From positions 1 through 55,443 of the forward strand of contig NZ_QAXS01000021.1 in assembly GCF_003053565.1 (NCBI RefSeq): a stretch of DNA of 55,443 bases, in the 5' to 3' direction. The stretch's first letter is position 1. Every line of letters starts with the position of its first letter. This document shows positions 8,664-18,465 of the stretch, piece by piece. Made by a program: the position numbers and the translations under genes. Source of the DNA: Halanaerobium saccharolyticum (GTDB lineage: Bacteria > Bacillota > Halanaerobiia > Halanaerobiales > Halanaerobiaceae). The notes beneath the pieces are model-generated. The model searched no databases. It was not told where the DNA came from and was given only the letters and a program-made list of their open reading frames with translations.

Positions 8664-10076
8664 TTAACCGTGCTTAATTGTATCAATTAATCTTTCAATT
8701 TTATTACTAAAATCATCTTCATTTTCTATTTTTTCTTTAATTTTATTGTGAGCATGGATTACAGTTGTATGATCACGGCCGCCAAATTCATTACCAATAT
8801 GAGGTAGAGAAAAATCAGTTAATTCTCGACTCAAATACATGGCTATCTGACGGGGAAAAGCTATATTTTGAGTTCTTTTTTTGGATTCCATATCTTCCAT
8901 TTTTAAATTATAATCATCAGTTATAATTTTTTTGATCCTTTCAATATTAACTTCTATTGATTCATTTTTCTTTTTATTAACCAAATCTTTTAAAGCTTCT
9001 CTTGCCAGATCGACATCAATTTCCCTGTCAACAAGGGATGAATAGGCAATTACCTTAACCAGAGCCCCTTCTAATTCTCTAATATTAGATTGAATTTTAT
9101 TGGCAATATAAATAACTACTTCATTTGGAATAGTTAGATTTTCTATATCTGCTTTTTTTCTCAAAATAGCAATTCTGGTTTCTAAATCAGGTTTTTGAAT
9201 ATCAGTAATTAAACCCCATTCAAAGCGGGAACGGAGCCTTTCTTCTAAAGTAGGAATTTCTTTTGGGGGTCGATCACTTGATATAATTAACTGGCGATTT
9301 GATTCATGTAATGTATTAAAGGTATGGAAAAACTCTTCCTGTGTTCTTTCTTTGCCGGCCAAAAACTGAATATCATCAACCAGTAGAATATCAATATTTC
9401 GGTATTTATCTCTAAAATCAACAGTAGAATCATCCTTGATAGAGTTAATAAGTTCATTGGTAAAGGTTTCCGAAGAAACATAAACAACTTTATAATCAGG
9501 ATTATTTTTCAAAATAAAATGGGCAATAGCCTGCATCAGGTGGGTTTTTCCAAGTCCTACATCACCATAAATAAAAAGAGGATTATATGCCTTTGCTGGA
9601 GCTTCGGCAACGGCAAGAGATGCTGCATGAGCAAAGCGGTTGCTGTTACCGACTACAAAAGTATCAAATGTATATTTTGGATTAAAGCCATTTTGCTTTA
9701 ATTCTGATTCTATACTGTCTTCTTCAATATTTTCTTCAACTATTTCAACTTCCTGCGTTTTTTCTTCAGCTGTATCTTTATTATTTTCCTTATTTTCTTT
9801 AAATTTCTTTACTTCTTTGGGAGTTAATAAAAGTAGAGTCCACTGATTACCAGTTAAATCTTCGAGGATTTCTTCTATTAAATCAGTATACTGACTTTCT
9901 ATCCATTCCTGGATAAAATTATTTGGTACCTGCAGTACCAGCTGATTTTCTGCAGTAGTCATAACTGCCTTAGTTTCTGAAAACCAGGTATTAAAACTGG
10001 GATTTGTAATTTTTTCTTTAATATTTTCTAAAGTTTTCTTCCAGATGTGATCTAATTCTTTTTGCGAGAAAGACAT
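8664..10076 (-). CDS. dnaA: Chromosomal replication initiator DnaA
   Basis: DnaA binds the DnaA boxes on both sides of its own gene and opens the origin. The 470-residue protein has domain I (residues 1-85, binding to helicase and DnaA), an acidic linker (about 95-130), an AAA+ domain with Walker A GDVGLGKT (171-178) and Walker B LLVDDIQF, and a C-terminal helix-turn-helix with the DnaA signature [15 protein letters not shown] (from residue 432). ATG at 10076 follows a strong AGGAGG. Since boxes also lie just upstream, autoregulation is likely. Confidence 0.99.
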   Translation of the reverse strand: MSFSQKELDHIWKKTLENIKEKITNPSFNTWFSETKAVMTTAENQLVLQVPNNFIQEWIESQYTDLIEEILEDLTGNQWTLLLLTPKEVKKFKENKENNKDTAEEKTQEVEIVEENIEEDSIESELKQNGFNPKYTFDTFVVGNSNRFAHAASLAVAEAPAKAYNPLFIYGDVGLGKTHLMQAIAHFILKNNPDYKVVYVSSETFTNELINSIKDDSTVDFRDKYRNIDILLVDDIQFLAGKERTQEEFFHTFNTLHESNRQLIISSDRPPKEIPTLEERLRSRFEWGLITDIQKPDLETRIAILRKKADIENLTIPNEVVIYIANKIQSNIRELEGALVKVIAYSSLVDREIDVDLAREALKDLVNKKKNESIEVNIERIKKIITDDYNLKMEDMESKKRTQNIAFPRQIAMYLSRELTDFSLPHIGNEFGGRDHTTVIHAHNKIKEKIENEDDFSNKIERLIDTIKHG

Positions 10077-10621
10077 AAAATACCTCCTGTAATTCTAAAA
10101 AATTGTGCTTAAGTTAAAGTTATCCCCAATCAACGGGGATAAATAGGGGTTTATCCACAAAATTGTGGACAACTATATAAATTATCCACAGAAAAAAGAA
10201 ATATAACTTCACTGTTAAAGCAGTAAAATCACTTTCTAAATTTAAAATTCGAATAAAAATTTGTTAATAAAAAGACAAAAGATATCCACAAAGAATGATT
10301 GTTATTAACAGTTTGTGGATAAAAAATTAAGAAATTGTGGATAAGTTGCTGTATTTGATTGGTTTTTATGGCTATGTTGATTATTTTATGAACAGATTGT
10401 TAATAATCTCTTAACTATTAGCTCGGTAAGGATAAAAATTTAATCCAAATAACCATATTAATAATAACAGATTATCAACAAATTATCAACATAGGCTTTA
10501 AAAATTTATCTTGTGGATAAAGTTAAATCTCCTTGACTCTACTATCTAAATAGCATATAATTTTAAATGTATGAATAAAAAATTAGCTTAGTTGTGGATT
10601 ATTTTAGCTGGAGGTTATTTG
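10077..10621. other. oriC: oriC, dnaA-rnpA side (DnaA-box cluster)
   Basis: A gene-free stretch of 545 bp. Exact boxes TTATCCACA or its complement: 10151-10159, 10182-10190, 10314-10322, 10336-10344, 10512-10520. Single-mismatch or weaker boxes: TGTGGACAA 10164-10172, ATATCCACA 10282-10290, TTATCAACA 10472-10480 and 10483-10491, TGTGGATTA 10593-10601. The two TTATCAACA copies are 11 bp apart, i.e. on one helical face. No rpmH reading frame is found here. The promoter of rnpA lies at its right end. Confidence 0.9.
10533..10561 (+). promoter_or_regulatory. Promoter of the rnpA operon
   Basis: TTGACT (10533-10538), 17-nt spacer, TATAAT (10556-10561): a near-consensus sigma-A promoter. DnaA boxes sit just upstream (10512-10520) and downstream (10593-10601), so DnaA could influence it. 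Confidence 0.8.
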
Positions 10622-10951
10622 GTGGAGAGTCTTAAAAAGAATAAGGAGTTTAAAAAAGTATATGAAAATGGAAGTTCATATGCGACAAGAAATCTTGTAA
10701 TTTACTGCTTAAATTACGAAAAAGGAAAAAAGAACCGCTACGGTTTATCAGTCAGCAAAAAAATTGGTAATGCTGTTGTCCGAAACAGGCTGAAAAGAAG
10801 ATTGAGAGAGATTATTAGAGAATTTGAAAGAGAAAAAGAATTTAAAGGTTATGATATAATTTTTATTGCCCGAAAACCAGTTGTTAATCTTGATTATCAT
10901 CGTTTAAAAAAAGATGTAAAAAAGTTGTACCAAAAGATGAATATAATTTAA
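10622..10951 (+). CDS. rnpA: Ribonuclease P protein component
   Basis: RnpA is the protein cofactor of the ribozyme that trims the 5' ends of tRNA precursors. I choose GTG at 10622: TGGAGGT at 10609-10615 is ideally placed, and the product starts ESLKKNKEFKKVYENGSS after the initiator, as in the family (109 residues). A TTG at 10592 would place ten extra residues across a DnaA box. The RNR-type signature is VSKKIGNAVVRNRLKRRLRE. The usual rpmH partner upstream is missing. Confidence 0.95.
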   Translation: MESLKKNKEFKKVYENGSSYATRNLVIYCLNYEKGKKNRYGLSVSKKIGNAVVRNRLKRRLREIIREFEREKEFKGYDIIFIARKPVVNLDYHRLKKDVKKLYQKMNII

Positions 10952-11048
10952 ATTACATAGAAATTGGAGCTTATTAGTTTTATTTATCTAATTCTACATA
11001 ATTATTAGTAACAAAATGATTATGAAACTGGTTAAATAAGGTGGTAAA

Positions 11049-11258
11049 ATGAAAAAATTATTTTTGTTTTTTATTAAAATCTATCAGAAGATTATTTCAC
11101 CCTGGACTCCCAAAAGCTGTCGTTTTCGTCCTACCTGTTCAGAATATACAAAACAGGCAGTTCAAAAATACGGAGCTTTAAAAGGAGGCTGGATGGGATT
11201 AAAGCGAATTTTGCGCTGTCATCCTTTCAATCCTGGGGGATATGATCCGGTAGAATAG
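11049..11258 (+). CDS. yidD: Membrane protein insertion efficiency factor YidD
   Basis: A 69-residue YidD protein, a small membrane-associated helper of YidC-dependent insertion. Family motif is clear: [19 protein letters not shown], followed by [20 protein letters not shown] and the end GYDPVE. It sits between rnpA and yidC, the normal order, 14 nt before the yidC start, so the two are probably co-translated. Confidence 0.95.
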   Translation: MKKLFLFFIKIYQKIISPWTPKSCRFRPTCSEYTKQAVQKYGALKGGWMGLKRILRCHPFNPGGYDPVE

Positions 11259-11272
11259 GAGGAATTTATTAA

Positions 11273-11923
11273 ATGTTTGATTGGTTAATTAATGGAATGG
11301 CATACGCTTTAGATTTTATTTACAATATTGTTGGTAATTATGGTCTGGCAATTATTATTTTCACTCTGTTGATTAAGCTGGTTCTTTATCCTTTAACAGC
11401 TAAACAGACGCGTTCAATGAGAGAGATGCAGGAAATACAGCCTGAAATGAAAAAAATTCAGGAAGAATATAAAGATGATAAGGAAAAGCAGCAGGAAGCA
11501 ATGATGGAACTTTATCAGGAACATGGTGTTAATCCAGCTGCAGGTTGTCTGCCGATGATTGTTCAGATGGCAATTTTGATTCCTTTATACAGGACTATTT
11601 TTGCTTTAGGTGACAAAATGGCAAATGAAGCATTTTTATGGATTGGAACAATTACTAATGGGTCACTGGCTGAGCCGGATATTGCGATTGTGCTTTTAAA
11701 TGCACTTGTAATGCTGGGACAGACATATATGACTCAGAAAATTTCTGGAGGAGAAGGCAAGAGTAATAAGATGATGTACATGATGCCTCTCTTTATAGTA
11801 TTTATTGGTTTCTCATTACCTGCTGGTGTCTTATTATACTGGTTTACATCAACCCTATTTACTGTAGGTCAGCAGTATTTTCTATCCAAAGAACCTAGCA
11901 GAATCAAGGGGGATGCAGAATAA
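11273..11923 (+). CDS. yidC: Membrane protein insertase YidC/Oxa1/SpoIIIJ
   Basis: Inserts and folds integral membrane proteins with or without the Sec translocon. The 216-residue protein is the short Gram-positive type: no large periplasmic domain, and here also no lipoprotein signal peptide. Five hydrophobic segments are visible, with the hydrophilic hairpin MREMQEIQPEMKKIQEEYKD between the first two and the conserved groove Arg in TAKQTRSM. AGGAGG precedes the ATG. The jag/khpB gene follows after 2 nt. Confidence 0.95.
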   Translation: MFDWLINGMAYALDFIYNIVGNYGLAIIIFTLLIKLVLYPLTAKQTRSMREMQEIQPEMKKIQEEYKDDKEKQQEAMMELYQEHGVNPAAGCLPMIVQMAILIPLYRTIFALGDKMANEAFLWIGTITNGSLAEPDIAIVLLNALVMLGQTYMTQKISGGEGKSNKMMYMMPLFIVFIGFSLPAGVLLYWFTSTLFTVGQQYFLSKEPSRIKGDAE

Positions 11924-11925
11924 AA

Positions 11926-12561
11926 ATGAAAAGCATAAAAGTAGAAGCTAAAAATGTAGAAAAAGCTGTAGAAAAAGCTCTGAATAAATTAGGAATTACA
12001 AGAGAAGATGCTGAAATTAATGTTATAGATGAAGGTAGTAAAGGCTTACTTGGATTAATCGGAACTAAAGATGCTGTTGTAGAGGTAAAAGAAGTTTTCG
12101 ATCCTGTCAAAAAGGGCAAAGAGTTTTTGGAAAGCCTTTTAGAAAAAGCCAATATTAATGTTGGTGTAGAAATCATGGAAGAAAAAAGTGATGCTGAACA
12201 GGTAGTTTACAACCTAACAGGAGAAAAAGAACTGGGTCTGGTTATTGGTCATCGAGGAGAAACTCTTGATGCAATGCAGTATTTAACTTCTATCTATATT
12301 AATAAAGAGCTGGAAGAATATTTTAGAGTTCTACTTGATGCTGAAGGTTATCGTGATCGCCGCCAGCAAACTTTAGAAAGACTGGCAGAAAGACTGGCAG
12401 CAAAGGCAGAAAGAAAAAAGAGAAAAGTTGTTTTAGAGCCGATGCCGCCACATGAAAGAAGGATTATTCATATAGCACTTAAGGAAAATAAAAATGTTAA
12501 ATCATACAGTGAGGGAAAAGAACCCTACCGTAAAGTTATGATAGAACCATTAGATAAATAA
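11926..12561 (+). CDS. khpB: RNA-binding protein Jag/KhpB
   Basis: A 211-residue Jag (KhpB) protein: Jag-N domain (residues 1-50, with EGSKGLLGLIGTKDAVVEV), KH domain (about 75-145, GHRGETLDAMQYLTS) and R3H domain (about 148-211, PMPPHERRIIHIALKENKNV). In other Firmicutes it binds RNA together with KhpA and influences cell-wall growth and division. It follows yidC closely, the standard arrangement. Confidence 0.95.
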   Translation: MKSIKVEAKNVEKAVEKALNKLGITREDAEINVIDEGSKGLLGLIGTKDAVVEVKEVFDPVKKGKEFLESLLEKANINVGVEIMEEKSDAEQVVYNLTGEKELGLVIGHRGETLDAMQYLTSIYINKELEEYFRVLLDAEGYRDRRQQTLERLAERLAAKAERKKRKVVLEPMPPHERRIIHIALKENKNVKSYSEGKEPYRKVMIEPLDK

Positions 12562-12648
12562 AATTATCTAATCTAAATAAAGTGCTGTATTACTTTGGTG
12601 CAGCAGTTAATAAACAGAAAATAAAAGAAGCAGATGGCTTTTATCATT

Positions 12649-12685
12649 AACCCAGCAGGGATTTTCTCTGCTGGGTTATCTTTTA
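12649..12685 (+). terminator. Terminator or attenuator before mnmE
   Basis: AACCCAGCAG (12649-12658) pairs perfectly with CTGCTGGGTT (12668-12677), loop 9 nt, followed by ATCTTTTA. The T-run is short, so it may be a partial terminator between jag and mnmE rather than a full stop. Confidence 0.65.
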
Positions 12686-12700
12686 GGAGGTGTTTAGAAA

Positions 12701-14095
12701 TTGGATATATTAAAAGAAGATACTATTGCAGCAATTGCAACTCCATTTGGCACAGGAGGGACCGGTAAAATTAGAATTAGTGGACCCCAGGCTTATCAAA
12801 TTGGAGATAAGATTTTTAGTTCTGTCAAAAAAGAGAAAAAGATTTCTGAGCAGGAGACTTATACTGCTCACTATGGACATATCAAAGATCCGGAGACTGA
12901 GAAAACAATTGATGAGGTGGTGGCAGTGATGATGAGGGGCCCCCACTCATTTACCGGAGAAAATGTACTCGAATTTGACTGTCACGGAGGGATGACTCCC
13001 CTGAGAGCAGTCCTGGACTTAACTTTAAAACACGGAGCCAGGCTGGCTGAACCGGGAGAATTTTCGCAGAGAGCTTTTCTGAACGGCAGAATTGACCTGG
13101 CTCAGGCAGAAGCTATTATCGAAGTTATTAATTCTAAAACGGAAAAAAGTCTGGATCTGGCTGTTGACCAGCTGAACGGAAAACTTTCTAAAAAAGTTGA
13201 TCAAATTAAAGAAGAGGCTGTAGAAATACTTGCTCATCTGGAAGCTGCCATTGATTATCCAGAAGATGAAATTGAAGGATTCTCTCCGGCTGAGCTGGGT
13301 GATAAATTTAATTATATAAAAGAAGAGATAGAAAAATTATTAAAAAGTAGTAAACAGGGTAAGATCTATAAAGAAGGTTTGAAAACTGTAATTGTTGGCA
13401 AGCCAAATGTAGGTAAATCAAGCCTTTTAAATTATTTCTTAGAAGAAAAAAGGGCAATTGTAACAGATATTCCCGGAACAACCAGGGATGTTATTGAAGA
13501 ATATGTTAATCTGCAGGGGATCCCACTAAAAATTATTGATACAGCTGGGATTAGAGAAACAAGAGATGCTGTAGAAAAAATTGGTGTTGAGCGGACCAGA
13601 AAATCAGCCGAAAAAGCGGATCTGGTGCTCTTTATGCTTGATATAAATCAGGGGATCACAGAAGAAGATAGAGAAATTTATAAATTAATTAAAGATAAGC
13701 CCCTGATAATAATAGTTAACAAGACTGATCTGCCAGCAAAAATTGAAAAAGAAAAGATTGAAAAAGAATTTTCCGAACACAGTGTTCTCTGGATATCACT
13801 TTTAGAAGAAGAAGGTTTAAATGAACTAAAAGATGATATTTTAGCTGAAATTTTGGATGAGGAAATTGATACAGATGCTGAAACGGTAGTCACTCAGAGC
13901 AGACATCGTGATGCTCTGGTTAAGGCTGAAGAAGCAATTGAACGGGTAATTGTTTCACATGAAACAAATATGCCCTATGATTTTTTAACTATTGATTTAA
14001 AAGACTGCCTTGATGGACTTGGAAAGATAACAGGAGAAACAGTCGCAGATGATATTTTAGATAGAATATTTAATGACTTTTGTCTGGGAAAATAA
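12701..14095 (+). CDS. mnmE: tRNA modification GTPase MnmE
   Basis: With MnmG, makes the 5-carboxymethylaminomethyl or related modification at the wobble uridine of tRNAs. TTG start at 12701 with AGGAGG 10 nt upstream gives the family start DTIAAIATPFGTGGTGKIRI. It has the folate-binding N-terminal domain, a helical domain, an inserted G domain (GKPNVGKSSLL near residue 230, DIPGTTRD, DTAGIRET) and the C-terminal FCLGK with the catalytic Cys. 464 residues is normal. A parS-like site (13951-13966) lies within the coding sequence. mnmG follows after 24 nt. Confidence 0.97.
   Translation: MDILKEDTIAAIATPFGTGGTGKIRISGPQAYQIGDKIFSSVKKEKKISEQETYTAHYGHIKDPETEKTIDEVVAVMMRGPHSFTGENVLEFDCHGGMTPLRAVLDLTLKHGARLAEPGEFSQRAFLNGRIDLAQAEAIIEVINSKTEKSLDLAVDQLNGKLSKKVDQIKEEAVEILAHLEAAIDYPEDEIEGFSPAELGDKFNYIKEEIEKLLKSSKQGKIYKEGLKTVIVGKPNVGKSSLLNYFLEEKRAIVTDIPGTTRDVIEEYVNLQGIPLKIIDTAGIRETRDAVEKIGVERTRKSAEKADLVLFMLDINQGITEEDREIYKLIKDKPLIIIVNKTDLPAKIEKEKIEKEFSEHSVLWISLLEEEGLNELKDDILAEILDEEIDTDAETVVTQSRHRDALVKAEEAIERVIVSHETNMPYDFLTIDLKDCLDGLGKITGETVADDILDRIFNDFCLGK
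13951..13966. promoter_or_regulatory. parS: parS-like centromere site (inside mnmE)
   Basis: TGTTTCACATGAAACA differs from the parS consensus TGTTTCACGTGAAACA at a single position. It is the exact reverse complement of the site at 19307-19322. It is about 4.5 kb from the spo0J gene and would be a loading site for Spo0J/ParB near the origin. Confidence 0.8.
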
Positions 14096-14119
14096 TTTTA
14101 AAAGTAAGGGAGAGATATA

Positions 14120-16030
14120 ATGGATTTTCATAGATATCCAAAAGAGTACGATGTAATTGTCATTGGAGCCGGTCATGCCGGTTGTGAAGCATCTCTGGCA
14201 CCTGCAAGAATGGGTATGAAGACTTTAACCCTAACAGTTAGTCTGGATCATGTAGCATTTATGCCCTGTAATCCTTCACTCGGAGGACCTGGTAAGTCTC
14301 ATATAGTGCGAGAAATTGATGCTTTAGGCGGAGAAATGGCCAAAAACATGGATGAAACAATGATTCAAATCAGAATGCTGAATACAAGTAAGGGTCCAGC
14401 AGTTCATGGTCTGCGGGGCCAATCAGATAAAGATGAATACCACAAGCGAATGAAACAGGTTTTAGAACAGGAAGATAATATAGATTTAAAACAGCAGATA
14501 GCAGAAGATATAGTTGTTGAAGATGGAGAAGTTAAAGGGGTTGTAACTAAAACCGGAGTCTTTTTCCCCGGCAAAAAGGTTATTTTGACAACAGGAACCT
14601 TTTTAAAAGGAAGAATAATAATTGGGGAGGCTAAATTTAATGCCGGCCCAAACCAGCAGTATCCGGCAAATAAACTTTCCGGAAGCTTAAAAGATCTGGG
14701 AATCAACCTGCGCCGCTTTAAAACTGGAACCCCACCAAGAGTGAGCAAAAAGTCTATGGATTTTTCAAAAATGGAGCCGCAGCCGGGAGAAGAAGGTTTG
14801 AGTTTTTCTTTTGAGTCTGAGCCTTTAACCGGTGAGCAGGCGATGTGTTATTTGACCTATACTTCGGAAGAAACCCACAGAATTATTAATGATAATAAGA
14901 TGAGAACTCCTTTATTCAGTGGAGTGATTGATGGGGTTGGACCGCGATACTGTCCTTCGATTGAGGATAAAGTAGTTCGTTTTCCTGATAAAGGAAGGCA
15001 TCAGTTATTTATTGAGCCGGAGGGTTTGGGAACTGATGAATATTATGTTTCTGGCCTTTCTACCAGCTTACCTTATGATGTACAGATTGAAATGGCAAGA
15101 ACTGTACCTGGTTTAGAAAATGTAGAGATAATGAGGCCTGGTTATGCAATTGAGTATGACTGTGTAGATCCGGAAGAATTAAAACTTGATTTAGAACTAA
15201 AAAAAGTAAAGGGTTTATATACAGCCGGTCAAATTAATGGTAGCTCCGGCTATGAAGAAGCTGCCGGCCAGGGTTTAATAGCAGGTATTAATGCTGCTTT
15301 GAGTCTGCAGGATAAAGAGCCGGTGATTTTAAAACGATCTCAGGCCTATATAGGTGTTTTAATCGATGATCTGGTAACAAAAGGAACACCTGAGCCCTAT
15401 AGAATTATGACTTCTCGAGCAGAATACAGGCTGCTGCTGCGCCAGGATAACGCAGATCAGCGTTTAACTCCTCTGGGAAGAGAAATTGGTCTGGTCAGTG
15501 ATCAGAGATATGAAAATTATCAGGAAAAAATGGAGGGTGTAAAAAAAGCCCTTGGATTTTTAAGAGCAGATGAAAACCAGGTTAATCCGACTAAAGAAGT
15601 TAGAGCCAGACTGGAAGAGTTGGGAAGTGGAAACTTAAGTAAACCTGTAAGTCTAGAAAAACTTCTGCGCCGGCCTGAAATTTCTTATTCAGATCTGAAG
15701 TTTTTTGCTGAAGATCTGCCGGAGATTAAAAAAGATGTTCAGGAACAGGTAGAAATCCAGGTTAAATATAAAGGTTATATCGAACGCCAGGAAGCTCAGG
15801 TAGAGCAGTTTAGAAAAATGGAAGAGAAAAAAATTCCTGAAGAACTGGATTATAATCAGCTTGATAATCTGCGTCTGGAGGCTAGAGAAAAGTTGAATAA
15901 GATTAGACCGCTTTCTATCGGCCAGGCGTCAAGGATTTCAGGTGTTTCTCCAGCTGATATTTCTGCTTTAATGATTTATTTGGAGCAGTATAATAGAACT
16001 AAAAAGGATGATCAGAATGGAGAAAAATAA
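14120..16030 (+). CDS. mnmG: tRNA modification enzyme MnmG (GidA)
   Basis: FAD-dependent partner of MnmE in wobble-uridine modification. The 636-residue protein starts with the dinucleotide-binding site [15 protein letters not shown], has the GidA signatures [11 protein letters not shown]-like stretch (here [15 protein letters not shown]) and [12 protein letters not shown], and a C-terminal helical domain ending in [17 protein letters not shown]. It overlaps the rsmG start, so mnmE-mnmG-rsmG form an operon. Confidence 0.98.
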   Translation: MDFHRYPKEYDVIVIGAGHAGCEASLAPARMGMKTLTLTVSLDHVAFMPCNPSLGGPGKSHIVREIDALGGEMAKNMDETMIQIRMLNTSKGPAVHGLRGQSDKDEYHKRMKQVLEQEDNIDLKQQIAEDIVVEDGEVKGVVTKTGVFFPGKKVILTTGTFLKGRIIIGEAKFNAGPNQQYPANKLSGSLKDLGINLRRFKTGTPPRVSKKSMDFSKMEPQPGEEGLSFSFESEPLTGEQAMCYLTYTSEETHRIINDNKMRTPLFSGVIDGVGPRYCPSIEDKVVRFPDKGRHQLFIEPEGLGTDEYYVSGLSTSLPYDVQIEMARTVPGLENVEIMRPGYAIEYDCVDPEELKLDLELKKVKGLYTAGQINGSSGYEEAAGQGLIAGINAALSLQDKEPVILKRSQAYIGVLIDDLVTKGTPEPYRIMTSRAEYRLLLRQDNADQRLTPLGREIGLVSDQRYENYQEKMEGVKKALGFLRADENQVNPTKEVRARLEELGSGNLSKPVSLEKLLRRPEISYSDLKFFAEDLPEIKKDVQEQVEIQVKYKGYIERQEAQVEQFRKMEEKKIPEELDYNQLDNLRLEAREKLNKIRPLSIGQASRISGVSPADISALMIYLEQYNRTKKDDQNGEK

Positions 16031-16748
16031 AAAGGAATTCATAAAAAAATTAAAAGACGGAATAGAAGAGTTAAATATTTCCTACAGCAGCGAGCAGCTT
16101 GAGCAGCTGTGGGAATACTACCTTTTCTTTATTGAGGAAAATAAGAAATATAATTTAAGCACAATTACAGAAGCAGATGCTGTTATCAAAAAACATTTTT
16201 TAGATTCGCTGGTGATATTAAAACAGCTTAATTTAGAAGGTCGTAAGAGATGGCTTGATATCGGGAGTGGAGCTGGCTTTCCAGGTATGGTTTTAAAATT
16301 ATTTTTACCTGGAGACAGTTTTTATTTGCTCGATTCTTCAGCAAAAAAGGTTAATTTCTTAAATCAGCTGAGTTATAAACTGGGGCTTAAGGGTATTGAT
16401 GCTACCCACGGTAGAGCTGAAGATCTGGCACAAATTGGTGAATGGAGGTCTTCTTTTGATTATGTCTGCTCAAGGGCAGTTGCATCTTTAAATATTTTGC
16501 TGGAATATGCAGTCCCTTTTTTAAAAATAGGTGGTTTGGCTTATCTTTATAAAGGACCGGAATATGAAGAGGAAATTGAAGCAGCTCAGGCTGCTTTAAA
16601 AACACTTGGAGCTGAGGTTGAAGAAATAATAGAGCTTGATGTGCCGGGTTTAGAAGCTGAGAGATATTTAATTGTGGTTAAAAAAACAGCCAAAACTCCC
16701 GAAAAATATCCTCGCCGGGCTGGAATTCCAAAAAAACGCCCCCTTTAA
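16017..16748 (+). CDS. rsmG: 16S rRNA m7G527 methyltransferase RsmG (GidB)
   Basis: Methylates G527 of 16S rRNA using S-adenosylmethionine. The SAM-binding motif is [19 protein letters not shown] prefer ATG at 16017 (243 residues), with AAGG 10 nt upstream; the ATG at 16008 abuts that sequence. The start overlaps the end of mnmG by 14 nt. The C-terminus [11 protein letters not shown] is typical. Confidence 0.96.
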   Translation: MEKNKKEFIKKLKDGIEELNISYSSEQLEQLWEYYLFFIEENKKYNLSTITEADAVIKKHFLDSLVILKQLNLEGRKRWLDIGSGAGFPGMVLKLFLPGDSFYLLDSSAKKVNFLNQLSYKLGLKGIDATHGRAEDLAQIGEWRSSFDYVCSRAVASLNILLEYAVPFLKIGGLAYLYKGPEYEEEIEAAQAALKTLGAEVEEIIELDVPGLEAERYLIVVKKTAKTPEKYPRRAGIPKKRPL

Positions 16749-16750
16749 TT

Positions 16751-16766
16751 TATTTCCCGGGAAATA
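16751..16766. promoter_or_regulatory. Noc-binding site (NBS) upstream of noc
   Basis: TATTTCCCGGGAAATA is a perfect 16-bp palindrome that contains the B. subtilis Noc-binding consensus ATTTCCCGGGAAAT. It lies just 10 nt before a TTGACT -35-like box (16776-16781) and about 95 nt before the noc start, so Noc probably binds and may control its own promoter. Confidence 0.85.
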
Positions 16767-16861
16767 GTTTTGGAATTGACTTAATTCTGGCTAAATTAAA
16801 TATTTATAAAGGAGATTTAAGTAATTTAGAGAAATATATTTTTATGTGGGGGTAATTATGA

Positions 16862-17662
16862 ATGAAAATTCCTTTCTTTAATCAGGAAGACCAAAAAAAC
16901 AGGGATCAGATTGTAGAAATTAAAGTAGAAGAAATCAAAGTTAATCCTTTTCAACCGCGGCAGGAGTTTAATCAGGCTGAAATTAAAGAGCTTGCAGATT
17001 CAATTAAGAATTTCGGCTTAATCCAGGCAATTACAGTTAGGGAAAAAGAAAATGAATATGAACTAATTGCTGGTGAGAGAAGGTTGAGAGCTGCCCGATT
17101 ATTAAATAAGGAAGTTATTCCGGCTGTGGTTAAGGATTTTAATGACCAGCAGATGGCAGAAATAGCTCTGATTGAAAATCTGCAGCGTAAAGATTTAAAT
17201 TTTTTAGAAGAAGCTAAGGCCTATCAGCGATTATTGGATGAATTTGATTTAACTCAAAAAGAGCTGGCGGCAAGAGTTTCTAAAAGCCAGTCGACTATAG
17301 CCAACAAATTGCGTTTGTTAAATCTGTCAGAGCAGATTCGAGAAAAAATTCTGGCAGCTGATTTAAGTGAGAGACACGGGAGATCTCTTCTGCAGCTGGA
17401 CAGTCCGGCAGAACAGCTGGCAGTGGTTGAAGAAATAAGTAAAAAAGGGCTTAATGTTAGAGAGACTGAAAAACTGATCAAGAAAAGAAAGCAGCCGGCT
17501 GCAAAGAGAAAAAAGATAAAACATATTTCTGATGATCTTCGTCTTTTTGCTAATTCTCTCGAAAAAAGAATTTCAGAGATTAAGGATTCAGGGATAAATG
17601 TTGAATTTGAGCGCAGTGATGATCAGGATACTATCGAATATTATATCAAACTTTCCAAATAA
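16862..17662 (+). CDS. noc: Nucleoid occlusion protein Noc (ParB family)
   Basis: Noc binds NBS sites and the membrane to keep the division septum away from the nucleoid. The 266-residue protein begins MKIPFF, consistent with the Noc membrane-binding N-terminus. It has the ParB-type CTP motif AGERRLRAARLL (70-81) and an HTH. At the four positions reported to separate NBS from parS recognition (Caulobacter ParB 173, 179, 184, 201) it has Gln143, Lys149, Asn154 and Arg171: three of four are the Noc type. The neighbouring Spo0J has Arg, Met, Lys and Gly. A perfect NBS lies in its own upstream region. Confidence 0.92.
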   Translation: MKIPFFNQEDQKNRDQIVEIKVEEIKVNPFQPRQEFNQAEIKELADSIKNFGLIQAITVREKENEYELIAGERRLRAARLLNKEVIPAVVKDFNDQQMAEIALIENLQRKDLNFLEEAKAYQRLLDEFDLTQKELAARVSKSQSTIANKLRLLNLSEQIREKILAADLSERHGRSLLQLDSPAEQLAVVEEISKKGLNVRETEKLIKKRKQPAAKRKKIKHISDDLRLFANSLEKRISEIKDSGINVEFERSDDQDTIEYYIKLSK

Positions 17663-17703
17663 GAATTTATAGATTTAAATAATGTTCACAAAGAGGTGAA
17701 ATA

Positions 17704-18465
17704 ATGGCTAAAAAAATTGCAATTGTCAATCAGAAAGGTGGGGTTGGCAAGAGCACAACAGCAGTTAACTTAAGTGCTGGCCTGGCAGAAAAAAATAATA
17801 AGGTTTTACTGATTGATATTGATCCTCAGGGGAATGCAAGCAGTGGCCTGGGAATTGAAAAATCTGAGGTTGAATATACAATCTATGATTTATTAATTGA
17901 ATCTGAGCCGCCGGCGAAGGCTATTTTGCAGAGTGAAAGCAAAAATCTGGACATCATTCCTGCCAATATTGAGCTGGCAGGGGCTGAAATAGAGCTTGTT
18001 TCTATTATCTCCAGGGAGAGCAGATTAAAAAAATCATTAAAAAATCTTGACCGTGATTATGATTATATAATTATTGATTGTCCTCCTTCTTTAGGACTTT
18101 TAACTTTAAATGCTCTGACCGCAGCCGACAGTGTTATGGTTCCTATTCAGTGCGAATATTATGCCCTGGAGGGGCTGGGGCAGCTGATGAATACTATTGA
18201 GCTGGTCAGAAAAAATTTGAATTCAGATTTAAGAATCGAAGGTGTTTTAATGACCATGTATGATGCCAGAACCAATCTTTCTGAACAGGTAATTGATGAG
18301 GTTAAAGATTATTTTTCTCAACTTGTTTTTGAGACGATAATTCCTCGCAATGTTCGTTTAAGTGAGGCTCCAAGTTTTGGTAAGCCAATATTAGACTACA
18401 GCTCCTCCTCCAAAGGAGCGGAAGCATACAGAAAATTAGCAGAGGAAGTGATCTCTCTTGAGTAA
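17704..18465 (+). CDS. parA: Chromosome partitioning ATPase ParA/Soj
   Basis: Deviant Walker ATPase that moves origin regions and modulates DnaA. The 253-residue protein has the Walker A KGGVGKSTTAVNLS near the N-terminus, the A' motif DIDPQGNASSGLG and Walker B IIDCPPSLG. It is short, with no N-terminal HTH, as in B. subtilis Soj. Its end overlaps the spo0J start by 8 nt, indicating translational coupling. Confidence 0.97.
   Translation: MAKKIAIVNQKGGVGKSTTAVNLSAGLAEKNNKVLLIDIDPQGNASSGLGIEKSEVEYTIYDLLIESEPPAKAILQSESKNLDIIPANIELAGAEIELVSIISRESRLKKSLKNLDRDYDYIIIDCPPSLGLLTLNALTAADSVMVPIQCEYYALEGLGQLMNTIELVRKNLNSDLRIEGVLMTMYDARTNLSEQVIDEVKDYFSQLVFETIIPRNVRLSEAPSFGKPILDYSSSSKGAEAYRKLAEEVISLE

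Noticed and set aside
10592-10621. Longer N-terminus of RnpA
   Set aside because: It covers a DnaA box and the GGAGG site for GTG 10622, and family members start at SLKKNKEF.
14404-14748. 114-codon minus-strand frame within mnmG
   Set aside because: Shadow of the mnmG coding sequence; no ribosome-binding site or known motif.
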